NCBI RefSeq assembly: GCF_900104805.1
Contig: NZ_LT629751.1
Span: 1,903,001 to 1,967,000, forward strand
Direction: 5' to 3'
Length of the DNA stretch: 64,000 nucleotides
DNA from: Pseudomonas oryzae
Lineage (GTDB): Bacteria > Pseudomonadota > Gammaproteobacteria > Pseudomonadales > Pseudomonadaceae
Under the pieces are notes generated by a model. It was not told the DNA's origin, searched no databases, and was given only the letters and a program-made list of their open reading frames with translations. Positions 55,677 through 63,322 of the stretch are shown piece after piece (the first letter of the stretch is position 1; each line of letters begins with the position of its first letter). The position numbers were made by a program, and so were the translations under genes.

Positions 55677-56279
55677 TCAGGCCGCCACGCCGCTGTGGAA
55701 GCGGAACTCCGTGTCGGGAGTGAGGATCGCCTGGCGCTCGATCTCGGCGAAGAAGGCCACCCGCTCGTCGATCGGGCCGTCGGCGTACTGGCGGGCCATG
55801 TTCAGGTAGTCCTGGTAGTGGCGCGCCTCGGACTTGAGCAGCGAGACGTAGAACTTGCCCAGCTCCTCGTCGAGGAACGGCGCCAGGCGGTAGAAACGCT
55901 CGCAGGAGCGTGCCTCGATGTAGGCACCGACGATCAGGGTGTCGACCAGCTTGCCCGGCTCGCTCTTGCGGATGTGCGCGTGCAGGCGCTGCGCGTACAG
56001 CGAGGCGCTGACCGGCCGGTAGGCGACGCCGCGCTTCTTCATCAGCTCGGCCACCTGTTCGAAATGCCGCAGTTCCTCGCGCGCCAGGCGCGACAGCTTG
56101 TACTGCAGGTCTTCCTTCTCCACATGGCGGAACAGCAGGGTCAGCGCCGTGCCGGCGGCCTTCTTCTCGCAGTTGGCGTGGTCGATCAGCAGGATCTCTG
56201 GATGCTGCAGCGCCTGGTCGATCCAGGCCTGGGGGGTCGGGCAGAGCAGGAAGCTCTCGATCTCGGGGAGCAGGGACAT
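55677..56279 (-). CDS. miaE: tRNA 2-methylthio-N6-isopentenyladenosine hydroxylase MiaE
   Basis: The 200-residue ferritin-like di-iron monooxygenase hydroxylates ms2i6A37 of tRNA. Metal ligands are visible in DHANCEKKAAG, in the ExxH pair of EELRHFEQ, in AYIEARSCERF and in the ExxH pair of SEARHYQDY. The length fits the family. It converges on the M50 gene with an 11-bp gap; a GGCGGC/GCCGCC hairpin spans its stop codon. Confidence 0.95.
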   Translation of the reverse strand: MSLLPEIESFLLCPTPQAWIDQALQHPEILLIDHANCEKKAAGTALTLLFRHVEKEDLQYKLSRLAREELRHFEQVAELMKKRGVAYRPVSASLYAQRLHAHIRKSEPGKLVDTLIVGAYIEARSCERFYRLAPFLDEELGKFYVSLLKSEARHYQDYLNMARQYADGPIDERVAFFAEIERQAILTPDTEFRFHSGVAA

Positions 56280-56347
56280 GGCAATCCGGCTAGTCTTGGG
56301 AAGCCGGGCATTATACGACCGCCGTCGCCAGGCGGCATGCCCACCGC

Positions 56348-56390
56348 TTGACGCGCATCAAGCGGCAAGCGCCCCGACTGCGCCTAGAGT
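56348..56390 (+). promoter_or_regulatory. ANR/FNR-type class II promoter of the universal stress gene
   Basis: TTGACGCGCATCAA at 56348-56361 fits the TTGAT-N4-ATCAA consensus with one change. TAGAGT at 56385-56390 is a -10 element. The start site predicted from the -10 (about 56396) puts the box centre at -41.5, the exact class II position. This predicts induction under low oxygen. Confidence 0.82.
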
Positions 56391-56420
56391 TGAAGTCGTA
56401 AGCCGCCGAGGGAGAAGACC

Positions 56421-57305
56421 ATGCAAGAGATCCGCAGCATCCTGGTAGTACTGGAACCCGAAGACACCCAGGGACTGGCGCTCAAGCGGGCCAGGTTGAT
56501 CGCCAATGCCACCCAGTCCGAGCTGCACCTGCTGGTCTGCGACAAGCTGCACGATCATTCGGCCTTCCTCGACGAGATCGCCGAGGAACTGCGCGTGGAC
56601 GGCTATACCGTGACGGCGCGCCAGGACTGGCAGGAAAGCTCGCACCAGACCATCATCGCCGCCCAGCAGGCCGAAGGCTGCGGACTGGTGATCAAGCAGC
56701 ACCTGCCGGACAACCCGCTGAAGAAGGCGCTGCTCACCCCGGATGACTGGAAGCTGATGCGCTTCTGCCCCTGCCCGGTGCTGCTGGTCAAGACCGACCG
56801 CCCATGGAGCGGCGGCAAGGTGCTGGCTGCCGTGGACGTCGGCAGCGACGACCCCGAGCATCGCGACCTGCACGCCGGCATCGTCTGCCATGCCTACGAA
56901 CTGGCCCATCTCGCCAAGGGCGAGCTGCACGTGCTGAGCGCCCACCCGGCGCCGGTGCTGTCCGCCGCCGACCCGACCTTCCAGCTGCGCGAGACCATCG
57001 CCGCGCGCTACCGCGAGGCCTGCCAGCGCTTCCAGGACGAGTACGGCCTGAGCAACCGCCAGCTGCACGTTGCCGAGGGGCCGGCCGACATCCTGATCCC
57101 ACAGCTGGCCCTGCAGCTCGATGTCGGAGTGACCGTGATCGGCAGCGTGGCGCGCACCGGCCTGTCCGGCGTGCTGATCGGCAATACCGCCGAGGTGGTG
57201 CTGGACACCCTGGAAAGCGACGTGCTGGTGGTCAAGCCGGACGATATCTGCGAGCACCTGGAAGAGCAGCTGCTGCAGGCGGAAAAACGCGGTCAGACGC
57301 GATAG
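56421..57305 (+). CDS. Tandem-domain universal stress protein
   Basis: The 294-residue protein has two Usp domains (about 1-138 and 145-280). The second has a nucleotide-binding-like GSVARTGLSGVLIGNTAEVVL segment. The layout is that of UspE-like proteins, which in Pseudomonas support anaerobic survival. The upstream ANR box agrees with this. The start is ATG 56421 with GGGAG about 11 nt upstream. The end overlaps the convergent DUF1289 gene by 13 bp. Confidence 0.92.
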   Translation: MQEIRSILVVLEPEDTQGLALKRARLIANATQSELHLLVCDKLHDHSAFLDEIAEELRVDGYTVTARQDWQESSHQTIIAAQQAEGCGLVIKQHLPDNPLKKALLTPDDWKLMRFCPCPVLLVKTDRPWSGGKVLAAVDVGSDDPEHRDLHAGIVCHAYELAHLAKGELHVLSAHPAPVLSAADPTFQLRETIAARYREACQRFQDEYGLSNRQLHVAEGPADILIPQLALQLDVGVTVIGSVARTGLSGVLIGNTAEVVLDTLESDVLVVKPDDICEHLEEQLLQAEKRGQTR

Positions 57306-57769
57306 TCGACGCCATCGACCAGGAAGCGCGGCGCGATGTAGCGCTGGTAGTGCGCCTCGGAGAGCAGGAAGTACTCGCGATCGATGGCGTCGCGCAGCTC
57401 CGGCAGACCGCTGTCGCGAAACTCCGGCAGCAGCACGATGCCGTAGGCCTCGACCTGCTGGATCACCCGTGCCCCGCGGGTGATCAGCTGATAGGCCCAG
57501 CAGTACGGTGACTGCTGGGGCGCGTAGCGGATCTGCCGCTGCTCCAGCTGGCGACGCAGCAACTGCGCATCGAACACCTCCAGCTTGGCCGCCACCACCT
57601 GCACCAGCAGCGCCTCCAGGCGCTGCCACACCGCCCGCTTCTCCTCCTCGCCGTACAGGTTCCAGTTCACCACCTCGTGGTGGAAACGCTTGCAGCCGCG
57701 ACACACCAGGTCGCCGTAGACCGTTGAGCAGAGGCCGATGCAAGGAGTCTTGATGCGCTGATTGGGCAT
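57293..57769 (-). CDS. DUF1289-domain protein
   Basis: The 158-residue protein has the DUF1289 Cys-rich N-terminus (CIGLC, then CRGCKRFHHEVVNWN), probably binding metal. The remainder is longer than in minimal DUF1289 proteins. The start is ATG 57769, chosen because PNQRIKTPCIGLC matches the usual opening; upstream ATGs at 57805 and 57832 would add a basic tail. The function is unknown. Confidence 0.82.
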   Translation of the reverse strand: MPNQRIKTPCIGLCSTVYGDLVCRGCKRFHHEVVNWNLYGEEEKRAVWQRLEALLVQVVAAKLEVFDAQLLRRQLEQRQIRYAPQQSPYCWAYQLITRGARVIQQVEAYGIVLLPEFRDSGLPELRDAIDREYFLLSEAHYQRYIAPRFLVDGVDYRV

Positions 57770-58100
57770 GGGAAAAGCAGGGGCGATGCGGGTACGGGGA
57801 CGCATCTTAGCCCTTTGTCTAAGCCGGGTCACCCGCCACCGGCCGGGCGTATTGCTTAACTTATCGGACCGATTCCATTAGAATCCGCCTGCCTTGTTAC
57901 AGGCGCGAATGTCCGATCGAAGCTGTTTTCAAAGCGTCACGAGCACAGTAATACCCGGCAGGAAGCGGTTGGTGAGACGAGCTTCGTCAGGCGGCTCCCT
58001 CACCGACATGCCTCCGTCACAGTCCGGCGTAAAACTTTGAAAACAGCTTCTGGACGCGAGTCCCGGACTCCCGCATGGGACCACTGATGAGGGTAATACT
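57770..58100. other. 331-bp acnB upstream region
   Basis: This gap between the DUF1289 gene and acnB holds no gene. It carries the acnB promoter (57856-57884) and a leader of about 210 nt with paired repeats, described separately. Confidence 0.7.
57856..57884 (+). promoter_or_regulatory. Sigma-70-type promoter for acnB
   Basis: TTAACT, a 17-bp spacer and TAGAAT predict a start near 57891. An 11-bp palindrome ATCGGACCGAT (57863-57873) lies inside the spacer, where a repressor could bind. Confidence 0.6.
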
Positions 58101-58105
58101 GTGCT
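57919..58105 (+). promoter_or_regulatory. acnB leader with two interleaved long inverted repeats
   Basis: Arm 1a (57919-57934, GAAGCTGTTTTCAAAG) pairs perfectly with 1b (58035-58050). Arm 2a (57942-57956, AGCACAGTAATACCC) pairs perfectly with 2b (58091-58105). The order 1a-2a-1b-2b means the stems cross. Arm 2b covers GGG of the Shine-Dalgarno and the GTG start. Small local hairpins (57971-58004) lie between. A translational or structural switch is the natural reading. Confidence 0.75.
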
Positions 58106-60710
58106 TGAAGCCTACCGCAAACACGTAGAAGAGCGTGCCGCCCTGGGCGTCGTGCCCCAGCCGCTGAACGCCGAGCAGACCGCTGCTCTGGTCGAGCTGC
58201 TGAAGAATCCGCCGGCTGGCGAAGAAGAATTCCTGGTTGACCTGATCACCAACCGTGTTCCGGCTGGCGTGGACGAAGCTGCCTACGTCAAGGCCGGCTT
58301 CCTGACCGCCCTGGCCAAGGGCGAAGCCAGCTCCCCGCTGCTGACCAAGACCCGCGCCGTCGAGCTGCTGGGCACCATGCAGGGCGGCTACAACATCGCC
58401 ACCCTGGTCGAGCTGCTGGACAACGCCGAGCTGGCCACCGTCGCCGCCGAACAGCTCAAGCACACCCTGCTGATGTTCGATGCCTTCCACGACGTCGCCG
58501 AGCGCGCCAAGAAGGGCAACGAAGCCGCCAAGGCCGTGATGGCCTCCTGGGCCGAGGGCGAGTGGTTCACCAGCCGTCCGGCCGTCGCCGAGAAGATCAC
58601 CCTGACCGTGTTCAAGGTGACCGGCGAAACCAACACCGACGACCTGTCCCCGGCTCCGGATGCCTGGTCGCGCCCGGACATCCCGCTGCACGCCCTGGCC
58701 ATGCTGAAGATGGCCCGCGACGGCATCAACCCGGACGTCCCGGGTTCGGTCGGCCCGATCAAGCAGATGGAAGAGCTGAAGGCCAAGGGCTACCCGGTCG
58801 CCTACGTCGGCGACGTGGTCGGCACCGGCTCCTCGCGCAAGTCCGCCACCAACTCCGTGCTGTGGTTCTTCGGTGACGACATCCCGAACGTGCCGAACAA
58901 GCGCGCCGGCGGCTTCTGCTTCGGCACCAAGATCGCCCCGATCTTCTACAACACCATGGAAGACGCCGGCGCCCTGCCGATCGAATTCGACTGCACCAAC
59001 CTGGCCATGGGCGACGTCATCGACGTCTACCCGTACGCTGGCAAGGTCTGCAAGGCCGGCACCGAAGAAGTCATCACCACCTTCGAGCTGAAGACCGAAG
59101 TCCTGCTGGACGAAGTCCGCGCTGGCGGCCGTATCCCGCTGATCATCGGCCGTGGCCTGACCGAGAAGGCCCGCGCCGAGCTGGGCCTGGCGCCGTCCAC
59201 CCTGTTCAAGAAGCCGGAAGCTCCGGCTGACAGCGGCAAGGGCTTCACCCTCGCCCAGAAGATGGTCGGCCGCGCCTGCGGTCTGCCGGAAGGCCAGGGC
59301 GTGCGTCCGGGCACCTACTGCGAACCGAAGATGACCACCGTCGGTTCCCAGGACACCACCGGCCCGATGACCCGCGACGAGCTGAAGGACCTGGCCTGCC
59401 TGGGCTTCTCCGCCGACCTGGTGATGCAGTCCTTCTGCCACACCGCCGCCTATCCGAAGCCGATCGACGTCAAGACCCACCACACCCTGCCGGACTTCAT
59501 CATGAACCGCAGCGGCGTGTCCCTGCGTCCGGGCGACGGCATCATCCATAGCTGGCTGAACCGCATGCTGCTGCCGGACACCGTCGGTACCGGTGGTGAC
59601 TCGCACACCCGTTTCCCGATCGGCATCTCCTTCCCGGCCGGTTCCGGCCTGGTCGCCTTCGCCGCCGCCACCGGCGTGATGCCGCTGGACATGCCGGAAT
59701 CCGTGCTGGTGCGCTTCAAGGGCAAGATGCAGCCGGGTATCACCCTGCGTGACCTGGTCCATGCCATCCCCTACTACGCGATCCAGGCTGGCCTGCTGAC
59801 CGTCGAGAAGAAGGGCAAGAAGAACATCTTCTCCGGCCGCATCCTCGAGATCGAAGGCCTCGAAGGCCTGACCGTCGAGCAGGCGTTCGAGCTGTCCGAC
59901 GCCTCCGCCGAGCGTTCGGCTGCCGGTTGCACCATCAAGCTGCCGGAAGACGCCATCGCCGAGTACCTGAAGTCCAACATCACCATGCTGCGCTGGATGA
60001 TCGGCGAAGGCTACGGCGATGCCCGTACCCTGGAGCGTCGCGCCCAGGCCATGGAAGCCTGGCTGGCCAACCCGCAGCTGCTGAGCGCCGATGCCGACGC
60101 CGAATACGCCGCCGTCATCGAGATCGACCTGGCCGAGATCAAGGAGCCGGTTCTCTGCGCGCCGAACGATCCGGACGATGCCCGCCTGCTGTCCACCGTA
60201 GCCGGTCAGAAGATCGACGAAGTGTTCATCGGTTCCTGCATGACCAACATCGGTCACTTCCGCGCCGCCGGCAAGCTGCTGGACAAGGTCAAGGGTGGTA
60301 TTCCGACCCGTCTGTGGCTGGCTCCGCCGACCAAGATGGACGCCCACCAGCTGACCGAGGAAGGCTACTACGGCATCTACGGCAAGGCTGGCGCGCGCAT
60401 GGAAATGCCGGGCTGCTCGCTGTGCATGGGTAACCAGGCTCGCGTGCAGACCGGTTCCACCGTGGTCTCCACCTCGACCCGTAACTTCCCGAACCGTCTG
60501 GGCGACGCCACCAACGTGTTCCTGGCTTCTGCTGAGCTGGCGGCTGTCGCCTCCATCCTCGGCAAGCTGCCGACCGTCGAGGAGTACATGGAGTACGCGA
60601 AGAACATCGACAGCATGGCTGCCGACGTCTATCGCTACCTGTCCTTCGACCAGATCGCCGAGTACAAGGATGCCGCCGCCAAGGCCAACATCCCGGTGCT
60701 GCAGGCCTGA
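58101..60710 (+). CDS. acnB: Aconitate hydratase B
   Basis: The 869-residue 4Fe-4S enzyme isomerises citrate and isocitrate in the TCA cycle. It has the B-type order: an N-terminal HEAT-like domain (about 1-160), the swivel domain ([18 protein letters not shown]), then the cluster domains with [15 protein letters not shown] and [12 protein letters not shown] holding cluster cysteines. The start codon is GTG 58101 with GAGGG 7 nt upstream. Codon use is strongly optimised, as expected for high expression. B-type aconitases can also bind RNA when they lose their cluster. Confidence 0.97.
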   Translation: MLEAYRKHVEERAALGVVPQPLNAEQTAALVELLKNPPAGEEEFLVDLITNRVPAGVDEAAYVKAGFLTALAKGEASSPLLTKTRAVELLGTMQGGYNIATLVELLDNAELATVAAEQLKHTLLMFDAFHDVAERAKKGNEAAKAVMASWAEGEWFTSRPAVAEKITLTVFKVTGETNTDDLSPAPDAWSRPDIPLHALAMLKMARDGINPDVPGSVGPIKQMEELKAKGYPVAYVGDVVGTGSSRKSATNSVLWFFGDDIPNVPNKRAGGFCFGTKIAPIFYNTMEDAGALPIEFDCTNLAMGDVIDVYPYAGKVCKAGTEEVITTFELKTEVLLDEVRAGGRIPLIIGRGLTEKARAELGLAPSTLFKKPEAPADSGKGFTLAQKMVGRACGLPEGQGVRPGTYCEPKMTTVGSQDTTGPMTRDELKDLACLGFSADLVMQSFCHTAAYPKPIDVKTHHTLPDFIMNRSGVSLRPGDGIIHSWLNRMLLPDTVGTGGDSHTRFPIGISFPAGSGLVAFAAATGVMPLDMPESVLVRFKGKMQPGITLRDLVHAIPYYAIQAGLLTVEKKGKKNIFSGRILEIEGLEGLTVEQAFELSDASAERSAAGCTIKLPEDAIAEYLKSNITMLRWMIGEGYGDARTLERRAQAMEAWLANPQLLSADADAEYAAVIEIDLAEIKEPVLCAPNDPDDARLLSTVAGQKIDEVFIGSCMTNIGHFRAAGKLLDKVKGGIPTRLWLAPPTKMDAHQLTEEGYYGIYGKAGARMEMPGCSLCMGNQARVQTGSTVVSTSTRNFPNRLGDATNVFLASAELAAVASILGKLPTVEEYMEYAKNIDSMAADVYRYLSFDQIAEYKDAAAKANIPVLQA

Positions 60711-60736
60711 GTCCGGTAAGCGCTAGACCGCTGTAG

Positions 60737-60771
60737 GAAGAAGCCCCGCCCCGTGCGGGGCTTCTTCTTTT
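60737..60771 (+). terminator. Intrinsic terminator after acnB
   Basis: A perfect 13-bp stem (GAAGAAGCCCCGC with GCGGGGCTTCTTC) around a 5-nt loop is followed by TTTT, 27 bp past the acnB stop. Confidence 0.92.
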
Positions 60772-60779
60772 CTGCCTCC

Positions 60780-60795
60780 TGGCACAGCGCTTGCT
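60780..60795 (+). promoter_or_regulatory. RpoN (sigma-54) promoter for nasS-nasT
   Basis: TGGCACAGCGCTTGCT matches the -24/-12 consensus, with GG and GC at the correct 12-bp distance and one change in the TGGCACG half. The start is predicted near 60806. It fits nitrogen control through NtrC. Confidence 0.78.
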
Positions 60796-60811
60796 TTGCT
60801 CGAGTCAGCAG

Positions 60812-60851
60812 AACGCTCCAACGGCGGAGCCGTTCCCCGACAATGGCGTCG
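60812..60851 (+). promoter_or_regulatory. Dual-hexaloop ANTAR-target RNA in the nasS leader
   Basis: Hairpin 1 has stem GCTCC/GGAGC (60815-60819/60826-60830), extendable by AAC/GTT with one bulge, and loop AACGGC. Hairpin 2 has stem CGAC/GTCG (60838-60841/60848-60851) and loop AATGGC. Both hexaloops have A1 and G4, the pattern recognised by ANTAR proteins such as NasT. Confidence 0.75.
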
Positions 60852-60895
60852 TACCCGACTGTCGCCCCGCGCGATGGCCGGTACGGCGCTTTTTT
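60846..60895 (+). terminator. Leader terminator (attenuator) upstream of nasS
   Basis: GCGTCGTACC (60846-60855) pairs with GGTACGGCGC (60880-60889) with one G-U pair, an inner 5-bp stem lies in the loop, and TTTTTT follows at 60890-60895. Its 5' arm overlaps the 3' arm of ANTAR hairpin 2, so the two structures exclude each other. Confidence 0.78.
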
Positions 60896-60917
60896 GTGCA
60901 GCGATGGAACACACGCG

Positions 60918-62129
60918 ATGACCGACCACCACGCAATGCCTCGCACCGACGCCCTGGCCTGGGTCGCCGGCTCGGATGCCCCGGAAAAGAACGTCCTCGA
61001 ACTCGGCTTCATGGCCCTGGCCGACTCGGCGCCGCTGATCGTCGCCGCCACCCAGGGCTTCGCCCAGCCCTACGGCCTGACCCTCAACCTGCGCCGCCAG
61101 GCCTCCTGGGCCGGCCTGCGCGACAAGCTGCTCAGCGGCGAGCTGGATGCCGCACAGATGCTCTACGGCCAGGTCTACGGCATCCATCTCGGCCTCGGCA
61201 GCCCGGTAACGCCCATGGCCATCCTCATGGGCCTCAACCAGAACGGTCAGTCGATCACCCTGAGTCAGGCCCTGCGCGCGGCCGGCGTGACCGACGGCGA
61301 AGCACTGCGCGCGCGCACGCACCAGAGCGGTGCACGCCTGACCCTCGCCCACACCTTCCCCACCGGCACCCACGCCCTGTGGCTGTACTACTGGCTGGCC
61401 AGCCATGGCATCCACCCGCTCACCGACGTGCACAGCGTGGTGGTGCCGCCGGCGCAGATGGTCACCCACCTGCGGGCCGGACGCATCGACGGCTTCTGCG
61501 CCGGCGATCCCTGGGGCGCCCACGCGGTGGACGAGAACCTCGGCTTCACCGTCGCCACCAGCCAGTCGATCTGGCCGGATCACCCGGAGAAGGTCCTCGG
61601 CGTCACCCGCGCGTTCGTCGATCAGTGCCCGAACAGCGCCCGCGCCCTGACCATGGCCCTGCTCGAAGCCTGCCGCTTCATCGACCAGGGCCTGGAGAAC
61701 CGCCGCAGCACCGCCCAGCTACTCAGCGCCACCGAGTTCGTCAACGCCCCGGTGGCCACCCTCGAGCCGCGCTTCCTCGGCCAGTACCAGGACGGCCTCG
61801 GCCATGCCTGGCTGGATGCGCATCCGTTGCGCTTCTTCGCCGACGGCGCGGTGAACATGCCCTACCTGTCCGACGGCATGTGGTTCCTCACCCAGTTCCG
61901 CCGCTGGGGTTTCCTGCGCGACGATCCGCAGTACCATGAGATTGCCAGCCAGGTGCACCAGCTCGCGCTGTACCGCGAGGCCGCCGGCGCGCTGGGCATC
62001 GCCATCCCCGAGGCCATGCGCCGCTCGACCCTGCTGGACGGCAAGGTCTGGGACGGCCGCGAGCCGGCCGCCTACGCCCACGGTTTCGACCTTCACGCGC
62101 TGGCCGAACGCCAGTCGCTGGCCCTCTGA
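60918..62129 (+). CDS. nasS: Nitrate sensor protein NasS
   Basis: The 403-residue protein resembles the nitrate-binding proteins NrtA/CmpA (LELGFMALADSAPLIVAATQGF, then RRQASWAGLRDKLLSGELDAAQM). It lacks a signal peptide, so it is cytoplasmic, as for NasS. NasS holds NasT inactive when nitrate or nitrite is absent. The start is ATG 60918; only a weak ribosome site (ATGGAA) is seen. The leader has a sigma-54 promoter and an attenuator. nasT follows after 15 bp. Confidence 0.93.
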   Translation: MTDHHAMPRTDALAWVAGSDAPEKNVLELGFMALADSAPLIVAATQGFAQPYGLTLNLRRQASWAGLRDKLLSGELDAAQMLYGQVYGIHLGLGSPVTPMAILMGLNQNGQSITLSQALRAAGVTDGEALRARTHQSGARLTLAHTFPTGTHALWLYYWLASHGIHPLTDVHSVVVPPAQMVTHLRAGRIDGFCAGDPWGAHAVDENLGFTVATSQSIWPDHPEKVLGVTRAFVDQCPNSARALTMALLEACRFIDQGLENRRSTAQLLSATEFVNAPVATLEPRFLGQYQDGLGHAWLDAHPLRFFADGAVNMPYLSDGMWFLTQFRRWGFLRDDPQYHEIASQVHQLALYREAAGALGIAIPEAMRRSTLLDGKVWDGREPAAYAHGFDLHALAERQSLAL

Positions 62130-62144
62130 GCCCGGAGTCTGCCC

Positions 62145-62723
62145 ATGCTGCGCATCCTCCTGATCAACGACACCGCGAAGAAGGTCGGCCGCCTGAAGAG
62201 CGCGCTGAACGAAGCCGGCTTCGAAGTGATCGACGAGTCCGGCCTCACTGTCGACCTGCCGGCGCGGGTGGCCGCCGTGCGCCCGGACGTGATCCTGATC
62301 GACAGCGAATCACCCGGCCGCGACGTCATGGAGCAGGTCTGCCTGCTCAGCCGCGACCAGCCCCACCCGATCGTCATGTTCACCGACGAGCACGACCCCG
62401 GCGTCATGCGCCAGGCCATCCGTTCCGGAGTCAGCGCCTACATCGTCGAGGGCATCCACGCCCAGCGCCTGCAGCCGATCCTCGACGTGGCCATGGCCCG
62501 CTTCGAGAGCGACCAGGCCCTGCGCGCCCAGCTCAACGCCCGCGACCAGCAACTCGCCGAACGCAAGCGCATCGAGCTGGCCAAGGGCCTGTTGATGAAG
62601 ATGCGCCAGTGCAACGAGGAAGAGGCCTACACCCTGATGCGCCGCCAGGCGATGAGCAAGCAGCAGAAGCTGATCCAGGTGGCCGAGCAGATCATCTCGA
62701 TGCACGAGATGCTCGGCAACTGA
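62145..62723 (+). CDS. nasT: ANTAR antiterminator NasT
   Basis: The 192-residue response-regulator-like protein has a receiver domain (about 1-118; LRILLINDTAKKVGRLKSAL, VILIDSESPG) and a C-terminal three-helix ANTAR domain (about 130-187; AKGLLMKMRQCNEEEAYTLM, then RRQAMSKQQKLIQVAEQII). ANTAR domains bind dual-hexaloop RNA to prevent termination. NasT activates nitrate/nitrite assimilation genes. Start ATG 62145 follows CGGAG by 7 nt. Confidence 0.95.
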   Translation: MLRILLINDTAKKVGRLKSALNEAGFEVIDESGLTVDLPARVAAVRPDVILIDSESPGRDVMEQVCLLSRDQPHPIVMFTDEHDPGVMRQAIRSGVSAYIVEGIHAQRLQPILDVAMARFESDQALRAQLNARDQQLAERKRIELAKGLLMKMRQCNEEEAYTLMRRQAMSKQQKLIQVAEQIISMHEMLGN

Positions 62724-62732
62724 GTTCGGCGA

Positions 62733-62754
62733 GGGCGCCCGGCGAGGGGCGCCC
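62733..62754 (+). terminator. GC-rich hairpin after nasT
   Basis: Two copies of the self-complementary octamer GGGCGCCC, 6 nt apart, form a strong stem 9 bp past the nasT stop. There is no T run, so termination is uncertain. Confidence 0.35.
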
Positions 62755-62825
62755 GATAGATGTAGCGACTCCGACAAGGCGTGCCTCGCACGCCCGTCCG
62801 GGTTCGACACCCGACACAGCGTCCC

Positions 62826-63137
62826 TCAGCCCAGGCCGAGAAACTTCAGCGTCGCCCGGTACAGCCTTTCCCCGCCGCACACCAGCAGGAGCACATCGCC
62901 CGTCTTCGCCGAGCCGAGAATGTTGGTCAGGTCGCGGACCAGGCGGAAGGGGTTGTCCAGCGTGGCCAGCTGGACGTCGGCCCCCTCCGGCAGCGCCCGG
63001 TCGGCGACCAGCCGGTCCGGGTTGCGGATCACCGTGATCCTGAGCTCCTTGCTGCCGAAGCGGGTATCGAGAAATTCGCTGCCGGGCGAAACCTGCGTCC
63101 CGGTCCTGAGACTGACTGCCTTCATGAGCTGCACCAT
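62826..63137 (-). CDS. Small protein of unknown function
   Basis: The 103-residue protein (99 if ATG 63125 is used) has no recognised domain. It contains a beta-rich middle (KELRITVIRNPDRLV) and a C-terminal LLLVCGGERLYRATLKFLGLG stretch. It has no signal peptide or membrane span. Neither start has a strong ribosome site. It lies convergent to nasT and divergent from the aminotransferase gene. Confidence 0.5.
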   Translation of the reverse strand: MVQLMKAVSLRTGTQVSPGSEFLDTRFGSKELRITVIRNPDRLVADRALPEGADVQLATLDNPFRLVRDLTNILGSAKTGDVLLLVCGGERLYRATLKFLGLG

Positions 63138-63221
63138 GGCTAGGGAAAAACCAGTGGTGCAGCACTAACCGGGCCAGCTCCCACCGCCCGCCCTGACGAC
63201 ACAAAGCTATCTCTGCGCCGC

Positions 63222-63250
63222 TTGCAGGCGTCGGGCGGCTGGCGTATGTT
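63222..63250 (+). promoter_or_regulatory. Possible promoter for the aminotransferase gene
   Basis: TTGCAG, a 17-bp spacer and TATGTT lie about 70 bp before the start codon. Both boxes are imperfect. Confidence 0.4.
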
Positions 63251-63322
63251 CCTTCGCGCAGGCCAGCGCACTGGCCAACGTCGCTCGGACGGTTCCGGGC
63301 GCTTACGTACTCCGAGGAAATC

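Noticed and set aside
58017-60347. A 776-codon minus-strand frame opposite acnB
   Set aside because: Shadow caused by the strong codon bias of acnB; its product is low-complexity.
62800-62820. tRNA T-arm-like sequence CGGGTTCGACACCCG
   Set aside because: No matching acceptor stem, anticodon arm or D arm is present around it; it is a chance hairpin.
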